A stretch of 5,362 nucleotides of DNA. Origin: Acetobacteraceae bacterium (GTDB taxonomy: Bacteria > Pseudomonadota > Alphaproteobacteria > Acetobacterales > Acetobacteraceae). Both the position numbers and the translations under genes were made by a program. The notes under the pieces are model-generated. The model was given only the letters and a program-made list of their open reading frames with translations, was not told the origin of the DNA and did no database searches. Location: positions 1-5,362 of the forward strand of contig DAICYU010000321.1 in the NCBI GenBank assembly GCA_027311485.1, in the 5' to 3' direction. Positions 1 through 5,362 of this stretch are shown piece after piece (the stretch's first letter is position 1; every line of letters begins with the position of its first letter).

Positions 1-1
1 C

Positions 2-184
2 GACAGCACGGCCTATTCGGCCCTGCGGTTCGCAACCCAAGGCAATGACGCCTGCGGCAGCAGGCCGCCCGTCCTCGGCGGCGCCATGATGCGCGATGAG
101 TATAATGAGGTGCTGCATGGCGTGCCGACGCCTGACGTGACCGGCCCCATCGGCACGCCGCATCCCACGCTCCTGCAGCAATGA
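2..184 (+). CDS. C-terminal fragment of an unrecognised protein (5' end outside window)
   Basis: An open frame enters from the left edge and runs 60 codons to a TGA at 182-184. The visible tail begins DSTAYSALRF and ends in a Pro/Gly/Thr-rich, probably unstructured stretch (GVPTPDVTGPIGTPHPTLLQQ region). It contains one Cys at about visible residue 18, and no membrane segment or motif I can tie to a family. Codon choice is GC-rich at third positions, like the neighbouring genes, which supports it being coding. It lies 90 bp upstream of the small lipoprotein gene on the same strand, so the two could be co-transcribed. I do not recognise the protein and assign no function. The missing N-terminal part would be needed to identify it. 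Confidence 0.55.
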   Translation, partial: DSTAYSALRFATQGNDACGSRPPVLGGAMMRDEYNEVLHGVPTPDVTGPIGTPHPTLLQQ

Positions 185-218
185 ACCGCACAGCCATTTG
201 ACAGACCGTATCATTTCA

Positions 219-230
219 GACGCAAGCGTC
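219..230. promoter_or_regulatory. Short dyad with an upstream TTGACA hexamer, possible promoter/operator
   Basis: In the 90-bp gap before the lipoprotein gene there is a perfect TTGACA -35-like hexamer at 198-203. Fifteen bases later comes a 5-bp inverted repeat, GACGC-AA-GCGTC, at 219-230. The dyad sits where a -10 box would be expected, but no good -10 hexamer is visible there. A repressor site over a weak promoter is conceivable. Equally, both elements may be chance in GC-rich DNA. Confidence 0.2.
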
Positions 231-274
231 CACGACCATCTCGCTGCGGTGTCGTCCTGAAAGGATACGCTGTA

Positions 275-424
275 ATGAAGAAAGTGCTGATCGTGTGCCT
301 GCTGCCGCTGGGTCTGGCCGGGTGCCTGAGCTACAGTTCCAATCCGCCGCCGAAGAACACGACGGTGATCGTACCGCAAGGCTCCTCGGTGACCTGCACG
401 AACGGTCAGCCCGGTCCCTGCTGA
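275..424 (+). CDS. Small putative lipoprotein, 49 residues
   Basis: This short gene encodes a probable lipoprotein. The N-terminus is MKK followed by a hydrophobic run (residues 4-15) and a classical lipobox Leu14-Ala15-Gly16-Cys17, so Cys17 would be lipidated after signal peptidase II cleavage. The mature part is only about 33 residues: Ser/Asn/Pro-rich first (SSNPPPKN), then a short beta-like stretch (TTVIVPQGSSV), then two cysteines at 42 and 49, the latter being the final residue, which could form a disulfide. A purine-rich ribosome binding site (GAAAGGA, 259-265) lies 9 bases before the ATG, which fixes the start. Its last 19 bases overlap the 3' end of the convergent ureohydrolase gene. 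Function is unknown. Envelope location, probably the outer membrane, is inferred from the signal. Confidence that it is real rests on the combined ribosome binding site, signal and lipobox. Confidence 0.8.
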   Translation: MKKVLIVCLLPLGLAGCLSYSSNPPPKNTTVIVPQGSSVTCTNGQPGPC

Positions 425-1389
425 CCCTGACGCGCCTGCCAGGCTTCCGCCAGCAGGCACAGGACCTCGAACAGCACTGATGCGCCGTTAAACGAGGTCA
501 GGTTCCCCACATCGAACGGCGGCGACACTTCCACAAGGTCGCCGCCGACAAAGTCCAGGCCACGCAATGCCCGCAGCAGCCGCAACGCCTCCAGTGCGGT
601 GATACCGCCCGCTTCCGGCGTGCCGGTGCCGGGCGCCTGGCTCGGATCCAGGCTGTCGATGTCGAAGGACAGGTAAACCGGGCCGCTGCCGGCCACACGT
701 CGGGCTTCGGCGGCGGCATGGTGCCACCCGGCGTCCTGAAATTCGTCCATCGGCAGTACCCTCATGCCGCTGCGCTGGCTGAAGCCCCATAAATCGGGGT
801 CGTTCGTGGTGCCGCGGATGCCGATCTGGATCACCCTTGCCGGATCAAGCAGTTTCTCCTCCACCGCTCGGCGGAACGGTGCGCCGTGATGGAAGCGCGA
901 TCCCATGTAGTCGTCGCCGGTATCGCAGTGCGCGTCGATGTGCACCATGCCGACCGGGCCGCGCGCCGCCACCGCGCGCAGGATCGGCAGGCTGATCGAG
1001 TGGTCCCCGCCGACGGACAGCGGCACGATGCCGGCGGCGGTGACCTGCCGGTAGAAACGCTCGATCTCCGCCTGCGCGGTTTGCAGTTCATACGGCTGCT
1101 CCAGCCAGCAATCGCCCAGGTCGCGGACACGGGCGTCGCGGAACGGTGCGACGCCGGTGGCGCTGTTGATCCGGCGCAGTAACGTCGACTGCTCGCGCAC
1201 CGCGCGCGGGCCATGGCGGGTGCCGGTGCGGTTGGTCACGCCGCCATCGAACGGCACGCCGATCAGGCCGATATCGATGTCCTGCAGGGTCTGGCTGGCT
1301 GGCGCCCGGAAGAAGGTGGCGATCCCGGTGTAGCGCGGATGGGCCTGCGGGTCCCGGAAATCCTGGTATTTCTCAGGCTGCTTGATCAT
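406..1389 (-). CDS. speB: Ureohydrolase (agmatinase / guanidinobutyrase family), 327 residues
   Basis: This is a cytoplasmic Mn-dependent ureohydrolase of the arginase/agmatinase superfamily, which hydrolyses a guanidino group to urea plus an amine (agmatine to putrescine, or 4-guanidinobutyrate to GABA). The metal-binding signature is complete: GGDHS (His130), HIDAHCD (Asp152, His154, Asp156) and SFDIDSLDP (Asp243, Asp245), followed by PGTGTPEAGG with the conserved Glu259. The GSRFHHGAPFRRA segment (163-175) is typical of agmatinase and guanidinobutyrase rather than true arginase. Length matches the bacterial family (about 305-330). The start is supported by GGAAGG on the minus strand (1402-1407), 12 bases before the ATG. 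The gene is divergent from the N-acetyltransferase gene and overlaps the lipoprotein gene at its 3' end. No polyamine genes are adjacent, so the substrate is not settled and the symbol speB is provisional. Confidence 0.9.
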   Translation of the reverse strand: MIKQPEKYQDFRDPQAHPRYTGIATFFRAPASQTLQDIDIGLIGVPFDGGVTNRTGTRHGPRAVREQSTLLRRINSATGVAPFRDARVRDLGDCWLEQPYELQTAQAEIERFYRQVTAAGIVPLSVGGDHSISLPILRAVAARGPVGMVHIDAHCDTGDDYMGSRFHHGAPFRRAVEEKLLDPARVIQIGIRGTTNDPDLWGFSQRSGMRVLPMDEFQDAGWHHAAAEARRVAGSGPVYLSFDIDSLDPSQAPGTGTPEAGGITALEALRLLRALRGLDFVGGDLVEVSPPFDVGNLTSFNGASVLFEVLCLLAEAWQARQGQQGPG

Positions 1390-1422
1390 GACAGAGGTTT
1401 TCCTTCCACGCGCACCTGTCTA

Positions 1423-1446
1423 ACAGGGTTAGCCACAGGGCTATCC
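1423..1446. repeat. Imperfect 12-bp tandem repeat in the divergent spacer
   Basis: Two adjacent 12-mers, ACAGGGTTAGCC (1423-1434) and ACAGGGCTATCC (1435-1446), agree at 10 of 12 positions. A third, inverted CCTGT at 1415-1419 makes a 5-bp dyad with the first copy (CCTGT-CTA-ACAGG). The cluster lies 34-57 bases upstream of the ureohydrolase start, where an operator or activator site would be expected. No strong -10/-35 pair could be picked out on either strand of this 183-bp spacer. A regulatory role is inference only. Confidence 0.35.
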
Positions 1447-1572
1447 GCGGTGCCAGCCTGCTCCGCCTGTCATGCCGTCCGCAAGTCATCGCGGCGGCGC
1501 GAGCAATGTGCCATGATGGCGGTGAATATTTCTTATCCGCATGTAACTGCCCGCCGCTTTGAAGGAGGCACC

Positions 1573-2430
1573 ATGCCGCCCCATGCGCTTGATCTGGACG
1601 CCTACCTGAATCGCATCGGCGGCCTGCCGATGCCGCCCGCGCCGTCATTACCGGTGCTGCAGGCGATCGTCGCGCGTCACACGGCCACGATCCCGTTCGA
1701 GAACCTGGATGTCGTCCTCGGACGCCCGGTCCGCCTGGACCTGGACTCGATCCAGGCCAAGCTGGTCGCCCGGCAGCGCGGCGGCTACTGCTTCGAACAC
1801 AATACGCTGCTGCACGCCGCCCTCAGGCGCCTCGGCTTCGACGCGGCCATCCTGATGGCGCGCGTGGTCATGGGCGCGGATGAGGACGCGGAACGCCCGC
1901 GAACCCACACTCTGGTGCGCGTGACCCTGCCCGAGGGGGCGTGGCTGGCCGATGTCGGATTCGGCAACCTGACCCCCACGGCGCCCTTGTCGCTGACAAC
2001 CGGGGAGGCGCAGTCCACGCCGCACGAGGTGTTCCGCATCCGCGATCGCGGATGCGACCGGGTCCTGCAGGCAAACCGGGATGCAACATGGCAGCCGCTG
2101 TATCGCTTCGCCATGGAAACCACCTATCCGATCGACCATGTGGTGGCGAACTGGTTCACCTCGACCTGTCCCGGCGGCCTGTTCACCAGCAACCTGGTCG
2201 TTGCCGCCCCGGGCCCGGGATGCCGCAACACGCTGTTCAACGGGAGGCTGACCGTCCGTCAGGTCGGCGATGCCCCGCAGACCCGCATGATCCAGGACGC
2301 ATCCGACTTGCGGGCCACGCTGCGCGATCGGTTCAATCTGGTGATCGATCCGGACGACGCCGCGCCGCTGTATGCCGCCATGCGTCGCTTCGCCGACAAC
2401 GCCAACCCGGCGATGCAGATAGACGGATAG
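1573..2430 (+). CDS. nat: Arylamine N-acetyltransferase, 285 residues
   Basis: This enzyme transfers an acetyl (or other acyl) group from CoA to the nitrogen of arylamines, arylhydrazines or related acceptors in the cytoplasm by a ping-pong mechanism. The Cys-His-Asp triad is complete: Cys73 in RGGYCFE, His112 in RTHTLVRV and Asp127 in LADVGFG. Other family marks are TIPFENLDVVLGR (39-51) near the N-terminus and the TYPIDHVVANWFTST...FTSNLVVA block around 180-210. Length is normal (about 270-290). The frame stays open far upstream, with in-frame ATGs at 1513 and 1516, but only the ATG at 1573 has a strong ribosome binding site (AAGGAGG, 1562-1568, 4 bases away). Starting there also gives the usual N-terminus (LDAYLNRIGG). 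The gene is divergent from the ureohydrolase gene and is followed by a hairpin-bearing spacer before pgk. The natural acyl acceptor cannot be read from sequence. Confidence 0.95.
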   Translation: MPPHALDLDAYLNRIGGLPMPPAPSLPVLQAIVARHTATIPFENLDVVLGRPVRLDLDSIQAKLVARQRGGYCFEHNTLLHAALRRLGFDAAILMARVVMGADEDAERPRTHTLVRVTLPEGAWLADVGFGNLTPTAPLSLTTGEAQSTPHEVFRIRDRGCDRVLQANRDATWQPLYRFAMETTYPIDHVVANWFTSTCPGGLFTSNLVVAAPGPGCRNTLFNGRLTVRQVGDAPQTRMIQDASDLRATLRDRFNLVIDPDDAAPLYAAMRRFADNANPAMQIDG

Positions 2431-2482
2431 GATGGCCGGAGGTTGAAAGCCGGAAGGCGTGAATCATGCGATCAAACAATGA

Positions 2483-2529
2483 ATCCTGGATCATGATCGG
2501 ATCAACCTGACCCGAACATGATCCAGGAT
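2483..2529. terminator. Long imperfect hairpin between nat and pgk
   Basis: A perfect 13-bp inverted repeat pairs ATCCTGGATCATG (2483-2495) with CATGATCCAGGAT (2517-2529). After one A/A mismatch (2496/2516), four more pairs form (2497-2500 with 2512-2515), leaving an 11-base loop at 2501-2511. It starts 53 bp past the nat stop, so it may terminate or protect the nat transcript. There is no T-run after the stem on either strand, so it is not a canonical intrinsic terminator. A regulatory site for pgk is the alternative. Confidence 0.5.
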
Positions 2530-2623
2530 GGCCGGACGATCCGGACCGCCGATGGGGCAGGGTGATCCGGCGCCCTTCGCGACACCCATCGCGGCCGTCA
2601 TGACCCGTCGCGTCGTCCTGGCG

Positions 2624-2650
2624 TGGTCATCCGGGGCCGGACGCGATAAT
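2624..2650 (+). promoter_or_regulatory. Candidate promoter for pgk
   Basis: GATAAT at 2645-2650 matches the -10 consensus at five of six bases and stands out in GC-rich DNA. The best upstream partner is TGGTCA at 2624-2629 (four of six bases of TTGACA), with a short 15-bp spacer. Transcription would start near 2657, giving a leader of about 24 bases. A small stem (GGCTT 2653-2657 with AAGCC 2663-2667) lies just before the ribosome binding site. Confidence 0.35.
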
Positions 2651-2680
2651 CTGGCTTCAACAAAGCCTTGGAGTCCCGTC

Positions 2681-3871
2681 ATGACGTTCCGCACCCTCGA
2701 TTCCGTTGATGTCGCCGGCAAGCGAGTCCTGTTGCGCGCCGACCTGAATGTTCCCGTGCGCGACGGAAAGATCACCGACCTGACGCGCATCGAACGCCTG
2801 TCGCCCACCATCCGCGAACTGGCCGACAAGGGCGCGAGGGTCATCGTATGCAGCCATTTCGACCGCCCCAAGGGCAAGCGTGTGCCGGAAATGTCGCTGG
2901 CCCCGATGGCCACCGCGCTGGAGCACGTCCTGGGCAAGCGCGTCCGCTTTGTCGAGGATTGCACCGGCACCGCCGCGGAGCAGGCGGTCGAACTGCTGGG
3001 TCGCGGCGACGTGCTGGTGCTGGAAAACACCCGCTTCCACGCCGGTGAGGAAGAGAACGACAAGGCCTTTGCCGCTGACCTGGCGAAACTGGCGGACATC
3101 TTCGTCAACGACGCGTTTTCCGCCGCGCACCGCGCCCATGCCAGCACGGAAGGCGTGGCGCATCTGTTGCCGTCCTATGCCGGCCGGCTGATGCAGGCGG
3201 AGCTGGAGGCGCTCGACGCCGCGCTGGGCAAGCCGGTTCGCCCGGTGGCGGCGATCGTCGGCGGCGCCAAGGTGTCCACCAAGCTGGAGCTGCTGGGCAA
3301 CCTGGTCGGCAAAGTCGATGTGCTGGTGATCGGCGGCGCCATGGCCAATACTTTCCTCGCCGCGCAGGGCAAGGCGGTGGGTAAGTCGCTGCAGGAAGCC
3401 GAAATGCACGACACCGCCCGCACGATCCTGGATCAGGCCGCGAAGGCCGGCTGCCGGATCATGCTGCCCACCGACGCTGTGGTCGCCACCGAGTTCAAGG
3501 CGAATCCGCCGACGCAGACCGTCAGCATCGACGCGGTCCCGGCTGACAGCATGATCCTGGATGTCGGGCCGGCGACGGTCCGCTCCCTGATCGCCCTTCT
3601 GCCAACCCTGAAAACCCTCGTCTGGAACGGTCCGCTCGGCGCCTTTGAAACCGCGCCGTTCGATGCCGCCACCGTTGCGCTGGCCCAGGCCGTGGCCACC
3701 GCGACGAAAAGCGGCGGCCTGCGCAGCGTGGCCGGCGGTGGCGATACCGTGTCCGCCCTGCGCCACGCCGGCGTGATCGAGGACATGAGCTATGTGTCCA
3801 GCGCCGGCGGCGCATTCCTGGAATGGCTGGAAGGCAAGACCCTGCCCGGCGTCGCCGCGCTTGAGGCGTAG
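2681..3871 (+). CDS. pgk: Phosphoglycerate kinase, 396 residues
   Basis: This is a cytoplasmic glycolytic/gluconeogenic enzyme that interconverts 1,3-bisphosphoglycerate + ADP and 3-phosphoglycerate + ATP. The N-terminal domain carries the substrate site: LRADLNVPV (Asp21, Asn23), Arg36 in TRIER, and SHFDRPKGK (His59, Arg62). LENTRF and VNDAFSAAHRAHAST follow. The C-terminal nucleotide domain has GGAKVSTKLELL, VIGGAMANTFL, VWNGPLGAFE, the glycine-rich VAGGGDTVSAL loop, and the terminal SSAGGAFLEWLEGKTLPGV. Length is standard (about 390-400). The frame is open upstream to an ATG at 2528, but 2681 gives the canonical N-terminus and has GGAG at 2670-2673, 7 bases away. A GATAAT box lies 30 bp upstream of the start. 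The usual gap and fba neighbours are not in view. A same-strand gene follows after 99 bp and may be co-transcribed. Confidence 0.98.
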   Translation: MTFRTLDSVDVAGKRVLLRADLNVPVRDGKITDLTRIERLSPTIRELADKGARVIVCSHFDRPKGKRVPEMSLAPMATALEHVLGKRVRFVEDCTGTAAEQAVELLGRGDVLVLENTRFHAGEEENDKAFAADLAKLADIFVNDAFSAAHRAHASTEGVAHLLPSYAGRLMQAELEALDAALGKPVRPVAAIVGGAKVSTKLELLGNLVGKVDVLVIGGAMANTFLAAQGKAVGKSLQEAEMHDTARTILDQAAKAGCRIMLPTDAVVATEFKANPPTQTVSIDAVPADSMILDVGPATVRSLIALLPTLKTLVWNGPLGAFETAPFDAATVALAQAVATATKSGGLRSVAGGGDTVSALRHAGVIEDMSYVSSAGGAFLEWLEGKTLPGVAALEA

Positions 3872-3903
3872 GCCCGCGCCCAGCCTGCGCGGATTCGCCG
3901 CAA

Positions 3904-3929
3904 CCGGTTCGGCACGGCGCCGGTTCGGC
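3904..3929. repeat. 10-bp direct repeat in the pgk-downstream spacer
   Basis: CCGGTTCGGC occurs at 3904-3913 and again at 3920-3929. The second copy is inside a weak stem (GCCGG 3919-3923 with CCGGC 3929-3933, loop TTCGG). There is no T-run, so I do not call it a terminator. It may be a short duplication, or GC-rich filler between pgk and the next gene. Confidence 0.3.
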
Positions 3930-3970
3930 CGGCCGTTGCTGATGCCTGTGCCCTGGCGCATTGAGGACGT

Positions 3971-4555
3971 GTGACAAAGGTCTATCTTGCCGGCCCCGAT
4001 GTGTTCCTGCCTGATCCGGTGGCCTGGCTGGCGCGGAAGCAGGCGATCTGCGCCGGCCTTGGCCTGACCGGCGTTTCACCGCTGGACGATCTGGCGCATG
4101 AGCCCGCGGCATGGGCGGCGCTGCCGCTCTGGCGCCGCATCGCCGTGCGTAATGAGGCGCATATCCGCGGCTGCGTCGCCGTCATCGCCAACCTGACGCC
4201 GTTCCGCGGGCCGAGCGCGGACGTTGGTACAGTGTATGAGGTTGGGTTTGCGCGGGGGATAGGGCTGCGCGTGTTCGGCTACGGCACCGTCGCGGCACCG
4301 TTCCTGGACCGCACCGTTGCATCGCTGGCCGGGCAGGGGCGGCAGGCGCCGGACGGATCGTGGTGGGATGCCGACGGCTTGCTGATCGAGCAGTTCGGTC
4401 TGTCCGACAACCTGATGATCGAGGCGGCGATCGTCGCCTCGGGCAGCGGCGTGGTGCGGCAGGACGCGGACCGGTGGCACGACCTGTCGGTGTTTGAGCG
4501 TTGCGCGCAGCAGGCCGCGCGGGTTCTGGCAGGCGCCGGCGGCCCGCCACCCTGA
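3971..4555 (+). CDS. Nucleoside 2-deoxyribosyltransferase family protein, 194 residues
   Basis: This protein belongs to the nucleoside 2-deoxyribosyltransferase / deoxynucleoside 5'-monophosphate N-glycosidase fold. Members swap or hydrolyse the N-glycosidic bond of deoxynucleosides, in salvage or in removal of modified nucleotides. Visible marks are YLAGPDVFLPD (5-15, sugar/base pocket), NEAHIRGCVAVIANLTPFRGPSAD (61-84), and DVGTVYEVGFARG, where Glu90 is the expected nucleophile and Asp84 the conserved acidic partner. Length fits the roughly 150-200-residue family; a longer C-terminal part (about 100-194) includes WWDADGLLIEQFGLSDNLMIEAAI. The start is GTG: an in-frame TGA at 3962 rules out anything further upstream, and GAGGA (3963-3967) is only 3 bases away, so initiation may be weak. 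It follows pgk by 99 bp. The transferase versus hydrolase choice and the substrate are undetermined. Confidence 0.88.
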   Translation: MTKVYLAGPDVFLPDPVAWLARKQAICAGLGLTGVSPLDDLAHEPAAWAALPLWRRIAVRNEAHIRGCVAVIANLTPFRGPSADVGTVYEVGFARGIGLRVFGYGTVAAPFLDRTVASLAGQGRQAPDGSWWDADGLLIEQFGLSDNLMIEAAIVASGSGVVRQDADRWHDLSVFERCAQQAARVLAGAGGPPP

Positions 4556-4577
4556 ATGCGCCCGCCCTGGGGGACCT

Positions 4578-4611
4578 GATCGCCATCGGGCCGCGCGGCC
4601 CGATGGCGATC
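4578..4611. terminator. Perfect 34-bp palindrome between convergent genes
   Basis: Two 17-base arms, 4578-4594 and 4595-4611, are exact reverse complements with no spacer. The arm reads GATCGCCATCGGGCCGC. It begins 22 bp after the deoxyribosyltransferase-family stop and ends 5 bp before the thiolase stop on the other strand, the usual place for a shared bidirectional terminator. As RNA it would fold as a roughly 15-bp GC-rich stem with a tight 4-base loop. Neither side has a T-run. An 8-base CCCGCCCT occurs just outside it (4561-4568) and again at 4611-4618, overlapping its last base. A protein-binding site is the alternative. Confidence 0.65.
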
Positions 4612-4616
4612 CCGCC

Positions 4617-5362
4617 CTACAGCGTGTCGGTGCCGCCCAGGATCGTCGTTGCCTGCGCCGACAGCACGCCGCCGTTGCCGTGCACCAACGCAAGTTCGGC
4701 GCCCGCGACCTGCCGCTGTCCGCAGGTGCCGCGCAATTGCCGCACCGCCTCGATCAGCAGGAACAGCCCGTACATGCCGGGATGGCAGTACGAAAGGCCG
4801 CCGCCATTCGTGTTCACCGGCAGCGTTCCGTTCGGGCCGATGCGGCCACCTTCCACGAAGCGCCCGCCTTCACCCTTCGGGCAGAAGCCAAGGTCCTCCA
4901 GGAACAGGATCGTGTTGATGGTGAACGCGTCGTACAATTCCAGCACGTTGATCTCCGACGGCGTCACCCCAGCCGCCGCATACGCCTGCGCGCCGGAGGT
5001 GATCGCTCCGGTGTGCGTCAAGCTTGGCATCGACGTGATGGATGCGTGTGTGATCGACTGCCCGCTGCCCAGCACATAAACCGGCTTCTGCTTCAGATCG
5101 CGCGCGACATCGGATCGGACCATCACGATCGCGCCGCCGCCGTCCGTCACCAGGCAGATATCGCGCACCGTGAACGGGTCGCAGATCGGCCGCGCGTTCA
5201 GCACGTCCGCGATCGTCAGTGGCTTCTTTTCCCACGCCGCCGGGTTCATCAGCGCCCATTCCCGCGCGGCCACGGCAACAGCGGCCATCTGCTCCCGCGT
5301 TGTGCCGTATGCGTGCATGTGCCGGCTGGCGGCCATCGCATAGGCCGTGGCCGGCAGGAACG
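4617..5362 (-). CDS. Thiolase-superfamily protein, C-terminal ~248 residues (5' end outside window)
   Basis: The frame runs leftward from the right edge to a TAG at 4617-4619. In-frame ATG codons such as 5334-5336 are internal, because the frame stays open and conserved-looking to the edge (FLPATAYAMAASRHMHAYGTT). Family marks: RHMHAYGTT..Q.A.VAV.AR, a C-terminal-half thiolase domain with VLELYDAFTINTILFLEDLGFCPKGEGG, the NTNGGGLSYCHPGMYG block containing the conserved active-site His (codon 4782-4784), and LVHGNGGVLS near the end. This is the SCP-x / lipid-transfer-like thiolase type used on acyl-CoAs, steroid side chains or similar, rather than the classical acetoacetyl-CoA thiolase. The classical CxGxG cysteine is absent (VHGNG instead), and the HDCF-type motif reads LYDAF. 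The nucleophilic Cys, if any, would lie in the part outside the window. Such enzymes often pair with a small DUF35/OB-fold protein, which is not visible here. The exact substrate is unknown. Confidence 0.88.
   Translation of the reverse strand, partial: FLPATAYAMAASRHMHAYGTTREQMAAVAVAAREWALMNPAAWEKKPLTIADVLNARPICDPFTVRDICLVTDGGGAIVMVRSDVARDLKQKPVYVLGSGQSITHASITSMPSLTHTGAITSGAQAYAAAGVTPSEINVLELYDAFTINTILFLEDLGFCPKGEGGRFVEGGRIGPNGTLPVNTNGGGLSYCHPGMYGLFLLIEAVRQLRGTCGQRQVAGAELALVHGNGGVLSAQATTILGGTDTL

Noticed and set aside
1510..1520. 11-base palindrome GCCATGATGGC upstream of nat.
   Set aside because: It is too short to stand out in GC-rich DNA, and no second copy or promoter context supports a binding site.
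1213..1572. Upstream extension of the N-acetyltransferase frame.
   Set aside because: It runs antisense through the start of the ureohydrolase gene, lacks ribosome binding sites at its ATGs, and would add 120 residues not found in the family.
2470..2523. Cluster of five GATC sites as a possible replication origin or Dam-regulated switch.
   Set aside because: There are no DnaA boxes, no AT-rich unwinding region and no replication genes nearby. Much of the clustering follows from the hairpin symmetry itself.
2528..2680. Longer pgk start at the ATG at 2528.
   Set aside because: It would add 51 residues unlike any phosphoglycerate kinase. The ATG at 2681 has a good ribosome binding site and the canonical N-terminus.
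2657..3961. Long open frame on the minus strand across pgk and its flank (434 codons).
   Set aside because: It is antisense to an unmistakable pgk, has no recognisable motif, and long antisense frames are expected in GC-rich coding DNA.
4501..5079. Plus-strand open frame over the end of the deoxyribosyltransferase gene and the thiolase gene.
   Set aside because: It is a Pro/Arg/Ser-rich shadow of the thiolase reading frame, with no ribosome binding site or domain.
4617..5336. Thiolase gene beginning at the ATG at 5334-5336.
   Set aside because: The frame continues upstream to the window edge with thiolase-like sequence, and 239 residues would be far shorter than the roughly 380-400 of the family. 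The gene is cut by the window, not short.

Overview
The window looks like ordinary, high-GC chromosomal DNA from an alphaproteobacterium, most likely of the acetic-acid-bacteria group (Acetobacteraceae). That placement is an inference from GC-rich third codon positions and the style of the phosphoglycerate kinase and thiolase proteins; no rRNA or other phylogenetic marker is present. No phage, transposon, CRISPR, toxin-antitoxin or defence module is visible.

Layout, left to right. (1) Positions 2-184 (+) hold the last 60 codons of an unrecognised protein. (2) Positions 275-424 (+) hold a 49-residue lipoprotein with a clear lipobox and ribosome binding site. Its 3' end overlaps tail-to-tail by 19 bp with (3) a complete ureohydrolase (agmatinase or guanidinobutyrase type) at 406-1389 (-). 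(4) A 183-bp divergent spacer with a small imperfect tandem repeat separates it from (5) a complete arylamine N-acetyltransferase at 1573-2430 (+). (6) A 250-bp spacer carries a long imperfect hairpin and a candidate promoter in front of (7) phosphoglycerate kinase at 2681-3871 (+). (8) After 99 bp comes a GTG-started nucleoside 2-deoxyribosyltransferase-family protein at 3971-4555 (+). (9) A perfect 34-bp palindrome at 4578-4611 lies between it and (10) the C-terminal part of a thiolase-superfamily protein at 4617-5362 (-), which runs off the right edge.

The genes do not form one pathway. Pgk is central carbon metabolism. The ureohydrolase would release urea from a guanidino compound, the N-acetyltransferase acts on arylamines or a similar acyl acceptor, the deoxyribosyltransferase-like protein suggests nucleoside salvage or sanitation, and the thiolase suggests acyl-CoA or side-chain degradation. 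Only pgk and the deoxyribosyltransferase-like gene are placed as a possible operon.

The items most worth a second look are the perfect palindrome between the convergent genes, the hairpin upstream of pgk, the tiny lipoprotein, and the thiolase segment, which lacks the usual C-terminal-half cysteines. I found no convincing previously undescribed system.
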